9,800 bases of DNA, from positions 1 to 9,800 of the forward strand of contig JAAYTY010000168.1 in NCBI GenBank assembly GCA_012523605.1, written 5' to 3'. The position numbers and the translations under genes were made by a program. The DNA is from Candidatus Fermentibacterota bacterium (lineage in GTDB: Bacteria; Fermentibacterota; Fermentibacteria; Fermentibacterales; Fermentibacteraceae). The notes under the pieces were generated by a model that was given only the letters and a program-made list of their open reading frames with translations, did no database searches and was not told where the DNA came from. Positions 1 through 5,785 of this stretch are shown one piece after another (position 1 is the stretch's first letter; every line of letters starts with the position of its first letter).

Positions 1-245
1 AGAGGAGAGCGGGACATGATGCACATCCTTCCCGAGGAGGGTGCCGGAGTTCCAGCCAGAGGCCCGGTCATGAGGACGAGCGGCATATCGGGCGAGTCCC
101 ACGGCTCGCGGCATCTCGGTCTCACGAAGCAGCCCGCCAGCCCTCTGCCCCCGAGCCAGCCGGACAGAAGAGACGCATCCAGGCTCCTTCGCTCCATGGA
201 GCCGGTGGAGAGATCGACGTGCAGGAAGGCCGCTTCAGTGCTCAT
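1..245 (-). CDS. Aldehyde:ferredoxin oxidoreductase, N-terminal part (cut by window edge)
   Basis: The minus frame from the ATG at 243-245 stays open to the window edge and gives 81 residues starting MSTEAAFLHVDLSTGS. It matches the N-terminal domain of the aldehyde:ferredoxin oxidoreductase family: the HVDLSTG strand at residues 9-15, GWLGGRGLAG at 29-38 (family: xFLGGRGLG), and MTGPLAGTPAPSSGR at 59-73, one of the best conserved blocks of the AOR N domain. Family members bind a tungsten (or molybdenum) bis-pterin cofactor and a [4Fe-4S] cluster, and oxidise aldehydes to acids with ferredoxin in anaerobes. The cluster cysteines and most of the protein lie outside the window, so the substrate subclass is unknown. 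The ATG overlaps the last codons of the upstream acetyltransferase (11-base overlap). An AAGGA lies 5 bases before the ATG, which suggests translational coupling. Confidence 0.85.
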   Translation of the reverse strand, partial: MSTEAAFLHVDLSTGSMERRSLDASLLSGWLGGRGLAGCFVRPRCREPWDSPDMPLVLMTGPLAGTPAPSSGRMCIMSRSP

Positions 246-681
246 CCAGATCCTTGACCATGTATCTCAGCCCGTCGCGCACTTCGAGATCGCGCCAGCC
301 CTCGGAGAGATAGAATCCATGAGCCCTCAGGCTCGTGTCTTCGTCGGTCGTGAGCCAGGCCTCCCGCCATCCCTCGGATGCGAGCCAGCCTTCCACCAGC
401 CGCAGGAGGCGCGAGCCGATTCCCATGCCCTCGTGCGACGGCAGGACGGCTATCACCCACATCTCGCCGGTGCTCCCGTCGCCCATGGCGAACCCCACTG
501 CAGATCCCGCCTCTTCGCAGAGCCAGCCCCTGTGCGTTGCACCTAGCATGCATCCGACCGAGCGGGGCGTGATGCCGAGGCGCTCCAGCTCTTCCAGGGA
601 ATAGCGGTTCTCACGGGTGGCCGTTCTCACCTCGAACAGCGACGGAATGTCATCGGCACGGATCTCCCTGAACGCGAGCAT
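235..681 (-). CDS. GNAT-family N-acetyltransferase
   Basis: A 148-residue protein starting MLAFREIRADDIPSLFEVR, the usual GNAT opening (beta strand then 'D-I-P-x-L'). The acetyl-CoA binding motif A is visible as IAVLPSHEGMGIGSRLL around residues 77-92 (R/Q-x-x-G-x-G/A form, here E-G-M-G-I-G-S). The C-terminal part HGFYLSEGWR (121-130) is the usual 'FY-x-x-x-GF' motif B. The start at 679-681 is chosen because GGAGGG lies 3 bases upstream in the transcript. The same frame stays open much further upstream, but there it is antisense to the serpin and is not coding. The acceptor substrate cannot be read from sequence. Its 3' end overlaps the start of the aldehyde:ferredoxin oxidoreductase, so the two probably form an operon, with the promoter in the short divergent gap shared with the serpin. 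Confidence 0.9.
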   Translation of the reverse strand: MLAFREIRADDIPSLFEVRTATRENRYSLEELERLGITPRSVGCMLGATHRGWLCEEAGSAVGFAMGDGSTGEMWVIAVLPSHEGMGIGSRLLRLVEGWLASEGWREAWLTTDEDTSLRAHGFYLSEGWRDLEVRDGLRYMVKDLDEH

Positions 682-704
682 GGTCCCTCCCCCGGGAATA
701 CTGC

Positions 705-733
705 TTGGCGCTAGACTGTAATATCTGTATGGA
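705..733 (+). promoter_or_regulatory. Possible sigma-70-type promoter for the serpin
   Basis: TTGGCG (705-710) and TATGGA (728-733) are separated by 17 bases, with 4/6 and 3/6 matches to the consensus boxes. Transcription would start near 740, giving a leader of about 45 bases before the preferred serpin start at 787 and too little leader for the alternative ATG at 751. An overlapping TAATAT at 719-724 is another possible -10. The boxes are weak and the organism's consensus is unknown. Confidence 0.22.
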
Positions 734-786
734 AACGATCGCGAGCCGACATGAGCAACGAAGTTGAGCATAGAAGGGGGTTCGTG

Positions 787-2019
787 ATGATTCATGTTCT
801 CGGTTTGGTGACAGCAGTCCTCGCCGGGTCCGCTCCATCGAGGCAGGCCGCGCTCGTGCCGGAGGCGGAACTCGCCCAGCTCACCGCCGGCAACACCGAC
901 TTCGCGATGGCACTGTTCTCGGAACTCACCGCAGAGAAAGCCGACGGCAATCTGTTCTTCTCCCCCTTCAGCATCACGACCGCGCTGGCGATGACCTACG
1001 CGGGAGCCGAGGGTGAGACGGCGCGGCAGATGGCGCACACACTGCATTTCACACTCCCGGAGGGCAGGCTCCACCGTGCGTTCTCCGAGGCTCTCAGGCG
1101 CCTGGATCCGGCATTCAGGGAAGAGCTGATCTACGAGGAGTTCGAGCCCCTGACCCTCGAGATCGCGAACGCGCTGTGGGTCGAGCGGACGTACCGCCTG
1201 CTCGACGACTACACGGAGATCGTCGAATCGTCCTACGGCGCCAGGGCGGCGAACGTGGATTTTTCGCGGGATCCCGAAGGCTCCAGGGCCGCTATCAACG
1301 ACTGGGTAGCCGACAGGACGAGGGACAGGATAACAGACCTCCTGCCCCCCGGCATCATCGACACCCTGACGCGCGTGGTACTCACCAACGCGGTGTACTT
1401 CAAGGGGGCATGGGGGCACCAGTTCGAGGAGACCTTCACTAGAGACGAAGACTTCACAACCCTCTCCGGCGAGACGGTCAGTGTTCCGATGATGCACCAG
1501 ACGGAAAGGCTCGAATACTGCCATGCCTGCGGGTGCACCGCAGTCCGCCTGCCCTATTCCGACTGGGCGAGCAGCATGCTGATCCTCCTCCCCGACGGCG
1601 ATCTAAGCGGATTCGAGCAGTCGCTCGACAGGGAGGCGCTGGAGGAGATCACGGGCAGCCTGGCGGGCAGAGAGGTGGCCCTCTCGATGCCGAGGTTCGA
1701 ATTCACCAGCTCGTTCTCGCTTGCCGATGTCCTGAAGCGGATGGGAATGACCGACGCCTTCGGGTCCGACGCCGACTTCAGCGGCATGACGGGAGTGAGG
1801 GATCTCTACATCAGCGCAGTGATCCACAAGGCTTTCGTGAAGGTGGACGAGACGGGGACCGAGGCGGCAGCGGCGACTGCGGTCGTCATGGCGTTGGGCT
1901 GTGCGATGTCGGAGCCGCCTGTCGAGATCAGGTTCGACAGGCCGTTCGTATTCGTGCTGATGGACGACCTCACAGGCTCGATACTGTTCATGGGGAGGGT
2001 GGCCGACCCGCGGGGATAG
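787..2019 (+). CDS. Secreted serpin-family protease inhibitor
   Basis: A 410-residue serpin. A hydrophobic segment at residues 2-14 followed by AGSAP looks like a signal peptide; there is no lipobox cysteine, so a periplasmic or secreted protein is likely. Family blocks appear in order: NLFFSPFSI (55-63), NAVYFKGAW (201-209), LADVLKRMGMTDAF (312-325), AVIHKAFVKVDETGTEA (344-360), and the PROSITE-type signature FDRPFVFVL (383-391). The reactive-loop hinge is inhibitory in type: E355 (P17), G357 (P15), T358 (P14) and four alanines at 360-363 (P12-P9). Length counting puts P1-P1' near Gly371-Cys372, but the loop is a few residues longer than in antitrypsin, and alignment from the C-terminal side favours Met374-Ser375. 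Target protease class is therefore unclear. Odd feature: cysteines at 245, 248 and 250 plus one in the loop. The start at 787 has AAGGGGG 6 bases upstream. An in-frame ATG at 751 has no Shine-Dalgarno but would add a basic HRR to the signal peptide. Confidence 0.95.
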   Translation: MIHVLGLVTAVLAGSAPSRQAALVPEAELAQLTAGNTDFAMALFSELTAEKADGNLFFSPFSITTALAMTYAGAEGETARQMAHTLHFTLPEGRLHRAFSEALRRLDPAFREELIYEEFEPLTLEIANALWVERTYRLLDDYTEIVESSYGARAANVDFSRDPEGSRAAINDWVADRTRDRITDLLPPGIIDTLTRVVLTNAVYFKGAWGHQFEETFTRDEDFTTLSGETVSVPMMHQTERLEYCHACGCTAVRLPYSDWASSMLILLPDGDLSGFEQSLDREALEEITGSLAGREVALSMPRFEFTSSFSLADVLKRMGMTDAFGSDADFSGMTGVRDLYISAVIHKAFVKVDETGTEAAAATAVVMALGCAMSEPPVEIRFDRPFVFVLMDDLTGSILFMGRVADPRG

Positions 2020-2043
2020 CGGAGGGCGTGAAGGCATCCGAAC

Positions 2044-2063
2044 CGCGGACGGAAGATTCCGCG
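2044..2063 (+). terminator. Hairpin after the serpin, possible terminator
   Basis: CGCGGA (2044-2049) pairs with TCCGCG (2058-2063) across an 8-base loop, 24 bases after the serpin stop. It is followed by CTTTG, so the U-tract is short. It could end serpin transcription, but the stem is only 6 bp. Confidence 0.35.
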
Positions 2064-2091
2064 CTTTGCAGGCAGTGTACCGTCCCTGCGA

Positions 2092-2124
2092 CAGGTACGG
2101 ACGGAGTGGATGCGTCGGTACCTG
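2092..2124. terminator. Interrupted inverted repeat between convergent genes
   Basis: CAGGTAC (2092-2098) pairs with GTACCTG (2118-2124). After one G-G mismatch the stem continues GAC/GTC (2100-2102 with 2114-2116), with an 11-base loop. It lies between the ends of the serpin (plus) and the VIT-like gene (minus), where a bidirectional terminator is expected. No U-tract follows on either strand, so termination would need another mechanism. It could also be a protein-binding palindrome. Confidence 0.35.
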
Positions 2125-2134
2125 CCGGGGTCCG

Positions 2135-2611
2135 TCACCCGCCCAGACTTCCTATCCAGTCGCCCACGAAGTGCGTGATACCAATGACGACCATGGCGAT
2201 CAGCAGGTGCTCGCCGACTATCTTCCAGGGCGGCTCGCCCTGCGCCCTCGCCAGGACGAGGCTCAGCACCGTAAGAATAGCCATGCCCCATGCAAGGCTT
2301 ACCATGATGGCGGTCGAGAGTGGAAGGATGAGCACCGGCAGGGCGAACGTGAGCGCGAAGAGGAACTTGGCGATGAAGGTCATGGCCGTGGCCGCCCAGA
2401 CCTGCCTTGCACTATGGACGTTTTCGGCCTCTTCGGAAACGTGGATGCCCAGAGCGTCGGAAAAGGCGTCGGCGATGGCGATCGTCAGGATCCCGCCCAG
2501 GACCACGAGCCGCGAGTGAGTGCCCGAGTGCAGGCCCACCATCAGCCCGAGGGTGGTTATGGCCGCCGATGTCGAGCCGAAGGTCAGCCCCGTCTTCAGC
2601 GAGTCCGACAT
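2135..2611 (-). CDS. VIT1/CCC1-like integral membrane protein
   Basis: A 158-residue, very hydrophobic protein with about five membrane helices (roughly residues 13-29, 35-55, 75-97, 98-121 and 131-153). The segment LGGILTIAIADAFSDALGIH at 38-57, followed by SEEAE (59-63), matches the second-helix region of the VIT1/CCC1 (vacuolar iron transporter) superfamily, where plant and yeast members have a 'D-x-x-S-M-x-x-G-E-Y-x-S' pattern. Known superfamily members move Fe2+ or Mn2+. This short form lacks the acidic cytosolic metal-binding insert between helices 2 and 3, so metal transport is an inference from the fold, not shown. The start at 2609-2611 has GGAGG 6 bases upstream and gives an N terminus like a short-form homologue. 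The frame is open to an ATG at 2725, but that extension is polar, Cys/Gly/Pro-rich and uncharacteristic. It is last in the minus-strand cluster, about 120 bases after the 109-residue protein. Confidence 0.8.
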   Translation of the reverse strand: MSDSLKTGLTFGSTSAAITTLGLMVGLHSGTHSRLVVLGGILTIAIADAFSDALGIHVSEEAENVHSARQVWAATAMTFIAKFLFALTFALPVLILPLSTAIMVSLAWGMAILTVLSLVLARAQGEPPWKIVGEHLLIAMVVIGITHFVGDWIGSLGG

Positions 2612-2735
2612 GCGGTTCCTCCCTTCGGAAAGCGGACACGAGGGATCGCCCGCACCTGCGCAGAGGACACGCGCTGGATAGTTGTCGCCCATCATTCCTC
2701 CTCGAGAGCCCTCGCAGCCATGCAATCCGCCCTTC

Positions 2736-3065
2736 TCAGAACCTGTCCTCCTCTATCGCATAGTCGCACAGATCTTCGACCACGGAGTGCAGCTCGACTT
2801 TGAACCACTTCATGAACATGTCCAAAGTACGGTTCTTCGGCCATGCGGATTCGTCAGTATGCCAGCCGAACAGCTCGTTCTCGAAAACGGTCTCGAAGAC
2901 CTGTTCGAGAATCCTCCGGGCTTCGCGGTCATCTTCGAAATCGGGTACGAGATAAACGGTCATCTCGCCCTCCACATCGGGCACCATTCCGGAATCGTCC
3001 AGCGAAGCCGCCCACTCGATATAAGGCCCGGCAGGACGGACTATCAGCGCAGCTCTGTTGATCAC
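2736..3065 (-). CDS. Conserved hypothetical acidic protein, 109 residues
   Basis: A short soluble protein starting with GTG (3063-3065), read as MINRAALIVRPAGPYIEW. The start is supported by AGGAGG 5 bases upstream in the transcript; the frame upstream of it has no family character. Landmark segments are SLDDSGMVPDVEGEMTVYLV at 21-40, ENELFGWHTDESAWPKNRT at 62-80 and VELHSVVEDLCDY at 90-102. I recognise this as a widespread bacterial family of about 110 residues with no assigned function. No signal peptide or membrane segment is visible. The dense conserved Trp/Asp/Glu/His residues in the second half (W69, H70, D72, E73, W76, H93, D99) look like a binding or active surface, but that is inference. 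It lies between the acyltransferase (71-base gap) and the VIT-like gene and is probably cotranscribed with both. Confidence 0.85.
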   Translation of the reverse strand: MINRAALIVRPAGPYIEWAASLDDSGMVPDVEGEMTVYLVPDFEDDREARRILEQVFETVFENELFGWHTDESAWPKNRTLDMFMKWFKVELHSVVEDLCDYAIEEDRF

Positions 3066-3136
3066 CGCGTCCTCCTCACACGGACTTCCCCGCCGCCCGC
3101 CGACTCGGAACAGCCCGCTTTCGTGTACTGGTCCTC

Positions 3137-3649
3137 TCATGCACGCAAGGCCGCCGCTTCGCGTGTCGAACGGTCGAAGGCCCCCAGGATCCCTGCGATG
3201 CGCGGCCTTCCATGCCTTTGGGCGACTATGCAGGACATGTTCGCCGCAACGGCGTAGAGCACCATGACCGATCCGAGCCACGCGGGATTCCAGAGGAAGA
3301 ACAGCCCGGATGACAGGAAGGCGAGCCAGTGCATCAGTTCTGACCTGCACGTTTCCCTGAGCCATCGTTCGAGATAGTTTCTCTCGCGCGAGGCGAATCT
3401 CTTCATCGGGAATCCGCCGAAGACGGAAGCTCCCGATGGAAGCCGCGACTTCCATGCCCTGACCCGGAAAAGCCTTTCATAGATCGCGCCTCCCCGCTCC
3501 CACTCCCTGGCACGAAAGAGCCAGTGCCCGGGGTCCAGGGCTGAAACAGGCAATCGTGCGCAGAGGAAGGCGAGCAGTGTCTGGATGGCGGTCCAGGCCG
3601 CGCAGTCCAAGAGGACCGTCAGGCCCATCGGCAGCCCGGCGATCTGCAA
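3137..3649 (-). CDS. CrtO-like glycolipid acyltransferase, membrane protein
   Basis: A 170-residue membrane protein resembling the staphylococcal glycosyl-4,4'-diaponeurosporenoate acyltransferase (CrtO), which adds a fatty acyl chain to the sugar of the staphyloxanthin precursor. Recognisable blocks are WKSRLPSGASVFGGFPMKRF (66-85), RETCRSELMHW (98-108) and CIVAQRHGRPR (140-150), the same order as in CrtO. Hydrophobic segments lie near 8-32, 104-122 and 125-142. The start drawn is TTG at 3647-3649, only 3 bases after the glycosyltransferase stop, so translation is probably coupled. An in-frame ATG at 3626-3628 would give 163 residues; neither has a strong Shine-Dalgarno. The adjacent CrtQ-like gene supports a paired glycosylation-acylation step. 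No carotenoid synthase or desaturase is in view, so the real acceptor may be another lipid. Confidence 0.85.
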   Translation of the reverse strand: MQIAGLPMGLTVLLDCAAWTAIQTLLAFLCARLPVSALDPGHWLFRAREWERGGAIYERLFRVRAWKSRLPSGASVFGGFPMKRFASRERNYLERWLRETCRSELMHWLAFLSSGLFFLWNPAWLGSVMVLYAVAANMSCIVAQRHGRPRIAGILGAFDRSTREAAALRA

Positions 3650-3652
3650 GGC

Positions 3653-4768
3653 CTACTCTCTGCGGCGTGAGGTAAGGATCTCTCGCCCCTTCCATTCGAT
3701 CCGGCGGATAACATAAGACCGCACTAGCGAGCATGCCGTGAGCGCCCCGAAGAAGAACAGCGGCAGAGGGTAGAAAGGCGCGACCCACCACCCGAACCGT
3801 CCAGCCCCCTTCAGCATGAGAACCAGCGACAGCACGTAGGAGCAGTAGCTCGCGAAACACGCCAGGGTGTGGGAGGTGTTCGCAGGTGCTGAAAGAGCTC
3901 CGGCAAGCGCGAAGAAGGCGCTGAAGCAGCCGGTTATCCATGCCGACACCAGAATCGAGAACAGAGGGTTCACGGAGAACGCCCCGAAGCCGATCCCCCT
4001 CGTCCAGCCCGAGAAGACCTGCTTCAAACCCTCGGGATACATCCGGAACGAAACGATCCCCCTCCCGGTTCGGCAGCGGACCGCAAGGCGGTGGTGCTGG
4101 AAGAGCCCGGCCAGACGGACGTCCTCGAGGATCTCGGCTCTCACGGCGGCGTGGCCGCCAATCCGGAAGTATTCCTCTCTGCTGCACATCAGACACGGTC
4201 CGAACGCGCCGCCGGGGCGCAGACGATCGCCGAGAGGCGTAAAGGCTCCAACCGCGGCCAGCGAGACCAGATTGGGAAATGCGGAGAACTGCTCCAGGAA
4301 CTTCTCCGTCTCATGGTACGGCTGTACGGAGAGCAGACCGGATCCTTCATGCATTTCGAACAGGCGTCCGAGTCCGTCGGGCTCGAGCCATGTATCGGCA
4401 TCCATGAAGAGGAGCAGGTCCCCCTTGCTTGCGCAGGCTCCCTGCCAGCAGGCCCAGGGCTTGCCGTACCAGTCTCCAGGCAGGGGTCCGCCGGTGATGA
4501 CGGAGGCTCCCCTTTCGCGCGCAACAGCCTCCGTTCGGTCGGATGACTGGTCGTCAACGACTATCACCTCGTGCGGCCGCACCGTCTGCCTGTCGAGCGA
4601 GTCGAGGAGCCTTCCTATCCTCTTCTCCTCGTTCCTGGCGGGAATGATCACCGAAACCCGCTGCGATTGCGCTCCGCCGGGATGCATCCCCGGCCGCGGT
4701 CGAAACCGGAAGATAACCCGCCAAAGGAGAACGGCTCCGAGAACGCAGAGCACCGCTCTAAGAACCAC
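3653..4768 (-). CDS. CrtQ-like family 2 glycosyltransferase
   Basis: A GT-A fold, membrane-anchored glycosyltransferase closely resembling CrtQ of the staphyloxanthin pathway, which puts glucose on 4,4'-diaponeurosporenoate. Counting from GTG at 4766-4768 it has 371 residues (CrtQ is about 375). Features: N-terminal helix 2-20, nucleotide-binding VSVIIPARNEEKRIG (38-52), VDD at 71-73, catalytic metal-site DAD at 123-125, GLLSVQPYHETEKF (144-157, very CrtQ-like), AFGP (188-191), a likely catalytic-base ED at 215-216, FRMYPEGLKQVFSGWTRG (241-258), then about three C-terminal helices and EWKGREI (358-364). The start is uncertain: GTG 4768 has GGGGGTGG 7 bases upstream, while the ATG at 4808-4810 has no clear ribosome site, and a GTG at 4852 is further out. 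It heads the likely operon with the acyltransferase. The substrate need not be a carotenoid. Confidence 0.9.
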   Translation of the reverse strand: MVLRAVLCVLGAVLLWRVIFRFRPRPGMHPGGAQSQRVSVIIPARNEEKRIGRLLDSLDRQTVRPHEVIVVDDQSSDRTEAVARERGASVITGGPLPGDWYGKPWACWQGACASKGDLLLFMDADTWLEPDGLGRLFEMHEGSGLLSVQPYHETEKFLEQFSAFPNLVSLAAVGAFTPLGDRLRPGGAFGPCLMCSREEYFRIGGHAAVRAEILEDVRLAGLFQHHRLAVRCRTGRGIVSFRMYPEGLKQVFSGWTRGIGFGAFSVNPLFSILVSAWITGCFSAFFALAGALSAPANTSHTLACFASYCSYVLSLVLMLKGAGRFGWWVAPFYPLPLFFFGALTACSLVRSYVIRRIEWKGREILTSRRRE

Positions 4769-4849
4769 GATGGAACCACCCCCGCGCTCCCGGAAGGCCT
4801 GGGAAGGCATGAAGCATCCGGGCGGGATGCATGCCGGTGCATCGCGATA

Positions 4850-4863
4850 CACGGTTGCCCGTG
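4850..4863 (-). other. Small GNRA-capped hairpin upstream of the glycosyltransferase
   Basis: On the minus strand CACGG-GCAA-CCGTG forms a 5-bp stem with a GCAA (GNRA-type) loop. It lies in the gap between the BFD-like gene (ends 4906) and the glycosyltransferase. It could slow or end BFD transcription or shape the operon leader. No U-tract follows, and I see no good promoter boxes in this gap. Confidence 0.25.
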
Positions 4864-4905
4864 AATCGAAGATGATCGGGAATGTAAAGGTTCTTCAGCA
4901 GGCGG

Positions 4906-5151
4906 TCAGCTTCCCCGGCAGCAGCAGTCCGAACCGCGGGCCCCGGATTCGGCAGTCTCGTCGAGAATTCCCAGGATGTCCGCGTGACAGCATACGCCGC
5001 GTGGATTCAGCTCCCTGCAGCGGGAACCGACTCCGGCGCCCGTCATGCGCTGAATATCCTCGAGCGTCCTGGCACCGCTCGAGATGGCATTCAGGATCGC
5101 CCCGCGGGTGACTTTTCCGCAGTAACAGATGATGTCGTCAGGACCGCTCAT
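4906..5151 (-). CDS. BFD-like [2Fe-2S] protein
   Basis: An 81-residue protein starting MSGPDDIICYCGKVTRG. The BFD (bacterioferritin-associated ferredoxin-like) domain spans residues 7-60: C-Y-C at 9-11, the helical GAILNAISSGARTLEDIQRM (17-36), then TGAGVGSRC (37-45) and RGVCC (51-55). Cluster ligands are most likely C9, C11, C45 and C54 or C55. The usual family spacing of the last pair is C-x2-C; here it is wider (GSRC-RELNPRGVCC), which I recall from a known subgroup. The tail holds a CCC run at 77-79 that is not part of the domain. Such proteins carry electrons or a labile cluster for iron release, nitrite reductase-type enzymes or dehydrogenases. The partner here is unknown. The start at 5149-5151 is well fixed: AGGAGG lies 8 bases upstream. 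Confidence 0.88.
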   Translation of the reverse strand: MSGPDDIICYCGKVTRGAILNAISSGARTLEDIQRMTGAGVGSRCRELNPRGVCCHADILGILDETAESGARGSDCCCRGS

Positions 5152-5463
5152 GGTTCGAACCTCCTGTTCGAGTTCCCTGCCTGTTCCGATCGCCGGCATC
5201 TCCGGCGCCGAACATCCCAGTGCGATCCGCTGCGCTCGGGCGATGCCGCCGAGTCAGTCGGCTTGTGGCACTGCCTCTTTGCGAAGGTGTCGCATGGCGA
5301 TCATACGAAAACCGAGCCGGCCGGGGCGGGCTTTGCCTGGCTGGTCCTCCTGTTTCTTACGCGTTTCGCGGTCTGGAGTTGAACCGCCGCCGGAGCACGC
5401 CTCAGCCGCAGTCCCGGCCGGCTTCGCAACCGCACATGAGTGCGACTGCGGCTCCATGCGGTG
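5152..5463. other. About 310 bases without a convincing gene
   Basis: Open frames exist on both strands but none has family character, a good start or consistent codon use, and I take them as chance ORFs of GC-rich DNA. Visible content on the minus strand, read toward the BFD gene: the large inverted repeat at 5404-5453, a TATGAT (-10-like, 5/6) near 5303-5308 without a matching -35, and a 6-bp hairpin CGCCGG/CCGGCG at 5191-5207 that would sit in the BFD mRNA leader about 40 bases before its start. Confidence 0.5.
5404..5453. repeat. 10-bp perfect inverted repeat with structured loop
   Basis: AGCCGCAGTC (5404-5413) is perfectly complementary to GACTGCGGCT (5444-5453). On the minus strand the 30-base loop contains a further GCAC-TCAT-GTGC hairpin and a CGG/CCG pairing, so a branched fold is possible. 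It starts 11 bases after the stop of the collapsed acetyltransferase, in terminator position, but without a U-tract. Confidence 0.5.
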
Positions 5464-5714
5464 TCAGTAGCCGGCAGGCCCTTCCAGCTTCTTGATCATC
5501 TGGAGACAGGGATTCGTCTCTCCCCACAGCAGCGGGGACTCCTCCAATGGTCTGAATCCCATCGCCATATGTCTGGAACGTACTGCTCCGCGGCCTCTTC
5601 CATGCCGAACCGCTCGGGCGGAGTGCGCAGTATGGGCTCACACACCGAGGCCTTACCGAAAAAAGGTCTCTCTATGATGATTCCCGCTTCATACCCCGAC
5701 CTGATATCCTTCAC
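5464..5714 (-). pseudogene. Collapsed GNAT acetyltransferase: N and C ends joined, middle missing
   Basis: From GTG at 5714 the minus strand reads a clear protein start: YEAGIIIERPFFGKASVCEP, then RFGMEEAAEQYVPDI, to about 5568. That frame then continues as nonsense (WRWDSDHWRS and on). Directly after the junction another frame reads MAMGFRPLEESPLLWGETNP, then CLQMIKKLEGPAGY and a stop at 5464-5466. 'AMGF-x-P-L-E-E...W-G-x-x-N-P-C-L-x-M-x-K-K-L' is the typical C terminus of a GNAT family whose N terminus carries 'IERPFFG...VCEPIL...FGIEEA...YV'. From memory of that family, about 80-90 residues in between, including the acetyl-CoA loop, are gone, and the joint (about 5566-5570, CATATGGC) is out of frame. 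It cannot make an active enzyme. A chimeric assembly is the alternative explanation. The true upstream start is not certain. Confidence 0.8.
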
Positions 5715-5734
5715 GCGATTTGTGTCTGCACCCA

Positions 5735-5785
5735 GGACAAAGCTCAGTTGTGCCGCTTGTCGGCATCGTCTGCAACGCCTTGTTC
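5735..5785 (-). repeat. Imperfect palindrome across the carbonic-anhydrase stop, possible degenerate attC
   Basis: On the minus strand GAACAAGGC pairs with GCTTTGTCC (8 of 9 including one wobble), then GTTG/CAAC and TGCCG/CGGCA around an ACAAG loop, with unpaired bases on each side. The nested layout resembles an integron attC site (GAAC for R'', spacer AA, paired L arms), and the stop codon lies inside it, as for the hsdR gene at 7058. However, the strictly required GTT of the R' box is GTC here. It may be a decayed attC or just a terminator-like hairpin. Confidence 0.3.

Noticed and set aside
682..1524. Upstream extension of the GNAT open frame to 429 residues on the minus strand
   Set aside because: It is antisense to the serpin, lacks family character, and a well-placed ribosome site supports the start at 681.
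2066..2803. A 245-codon plus-strand frame
   Set aside because: It is antisense to the VIT-like protein, very rich in Arg/His/Gln, and without recognisable domains.
3867..5111. A 414-codon plus-strand frame
   Set aside because: It is antisense to the glycosyltransferase and BFD-like genes, both of which have clear motifs and ribosome sites.
5365..5400. GGTTCAACTCC on the minus strand resembling a tRNA T-loop
   Set aside because: The flanking bases do not form the 5-bp T stem, and no acceptor or anticodon arms can be placed around it.
5254..5641. Short minus-strand frames of 67 and 79 codons in the gene-free gap and over the collapsed acetyltransferase
   Set aside because: No family signal or ribosome site. 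The second is simply the third frame over the pseudogene region.
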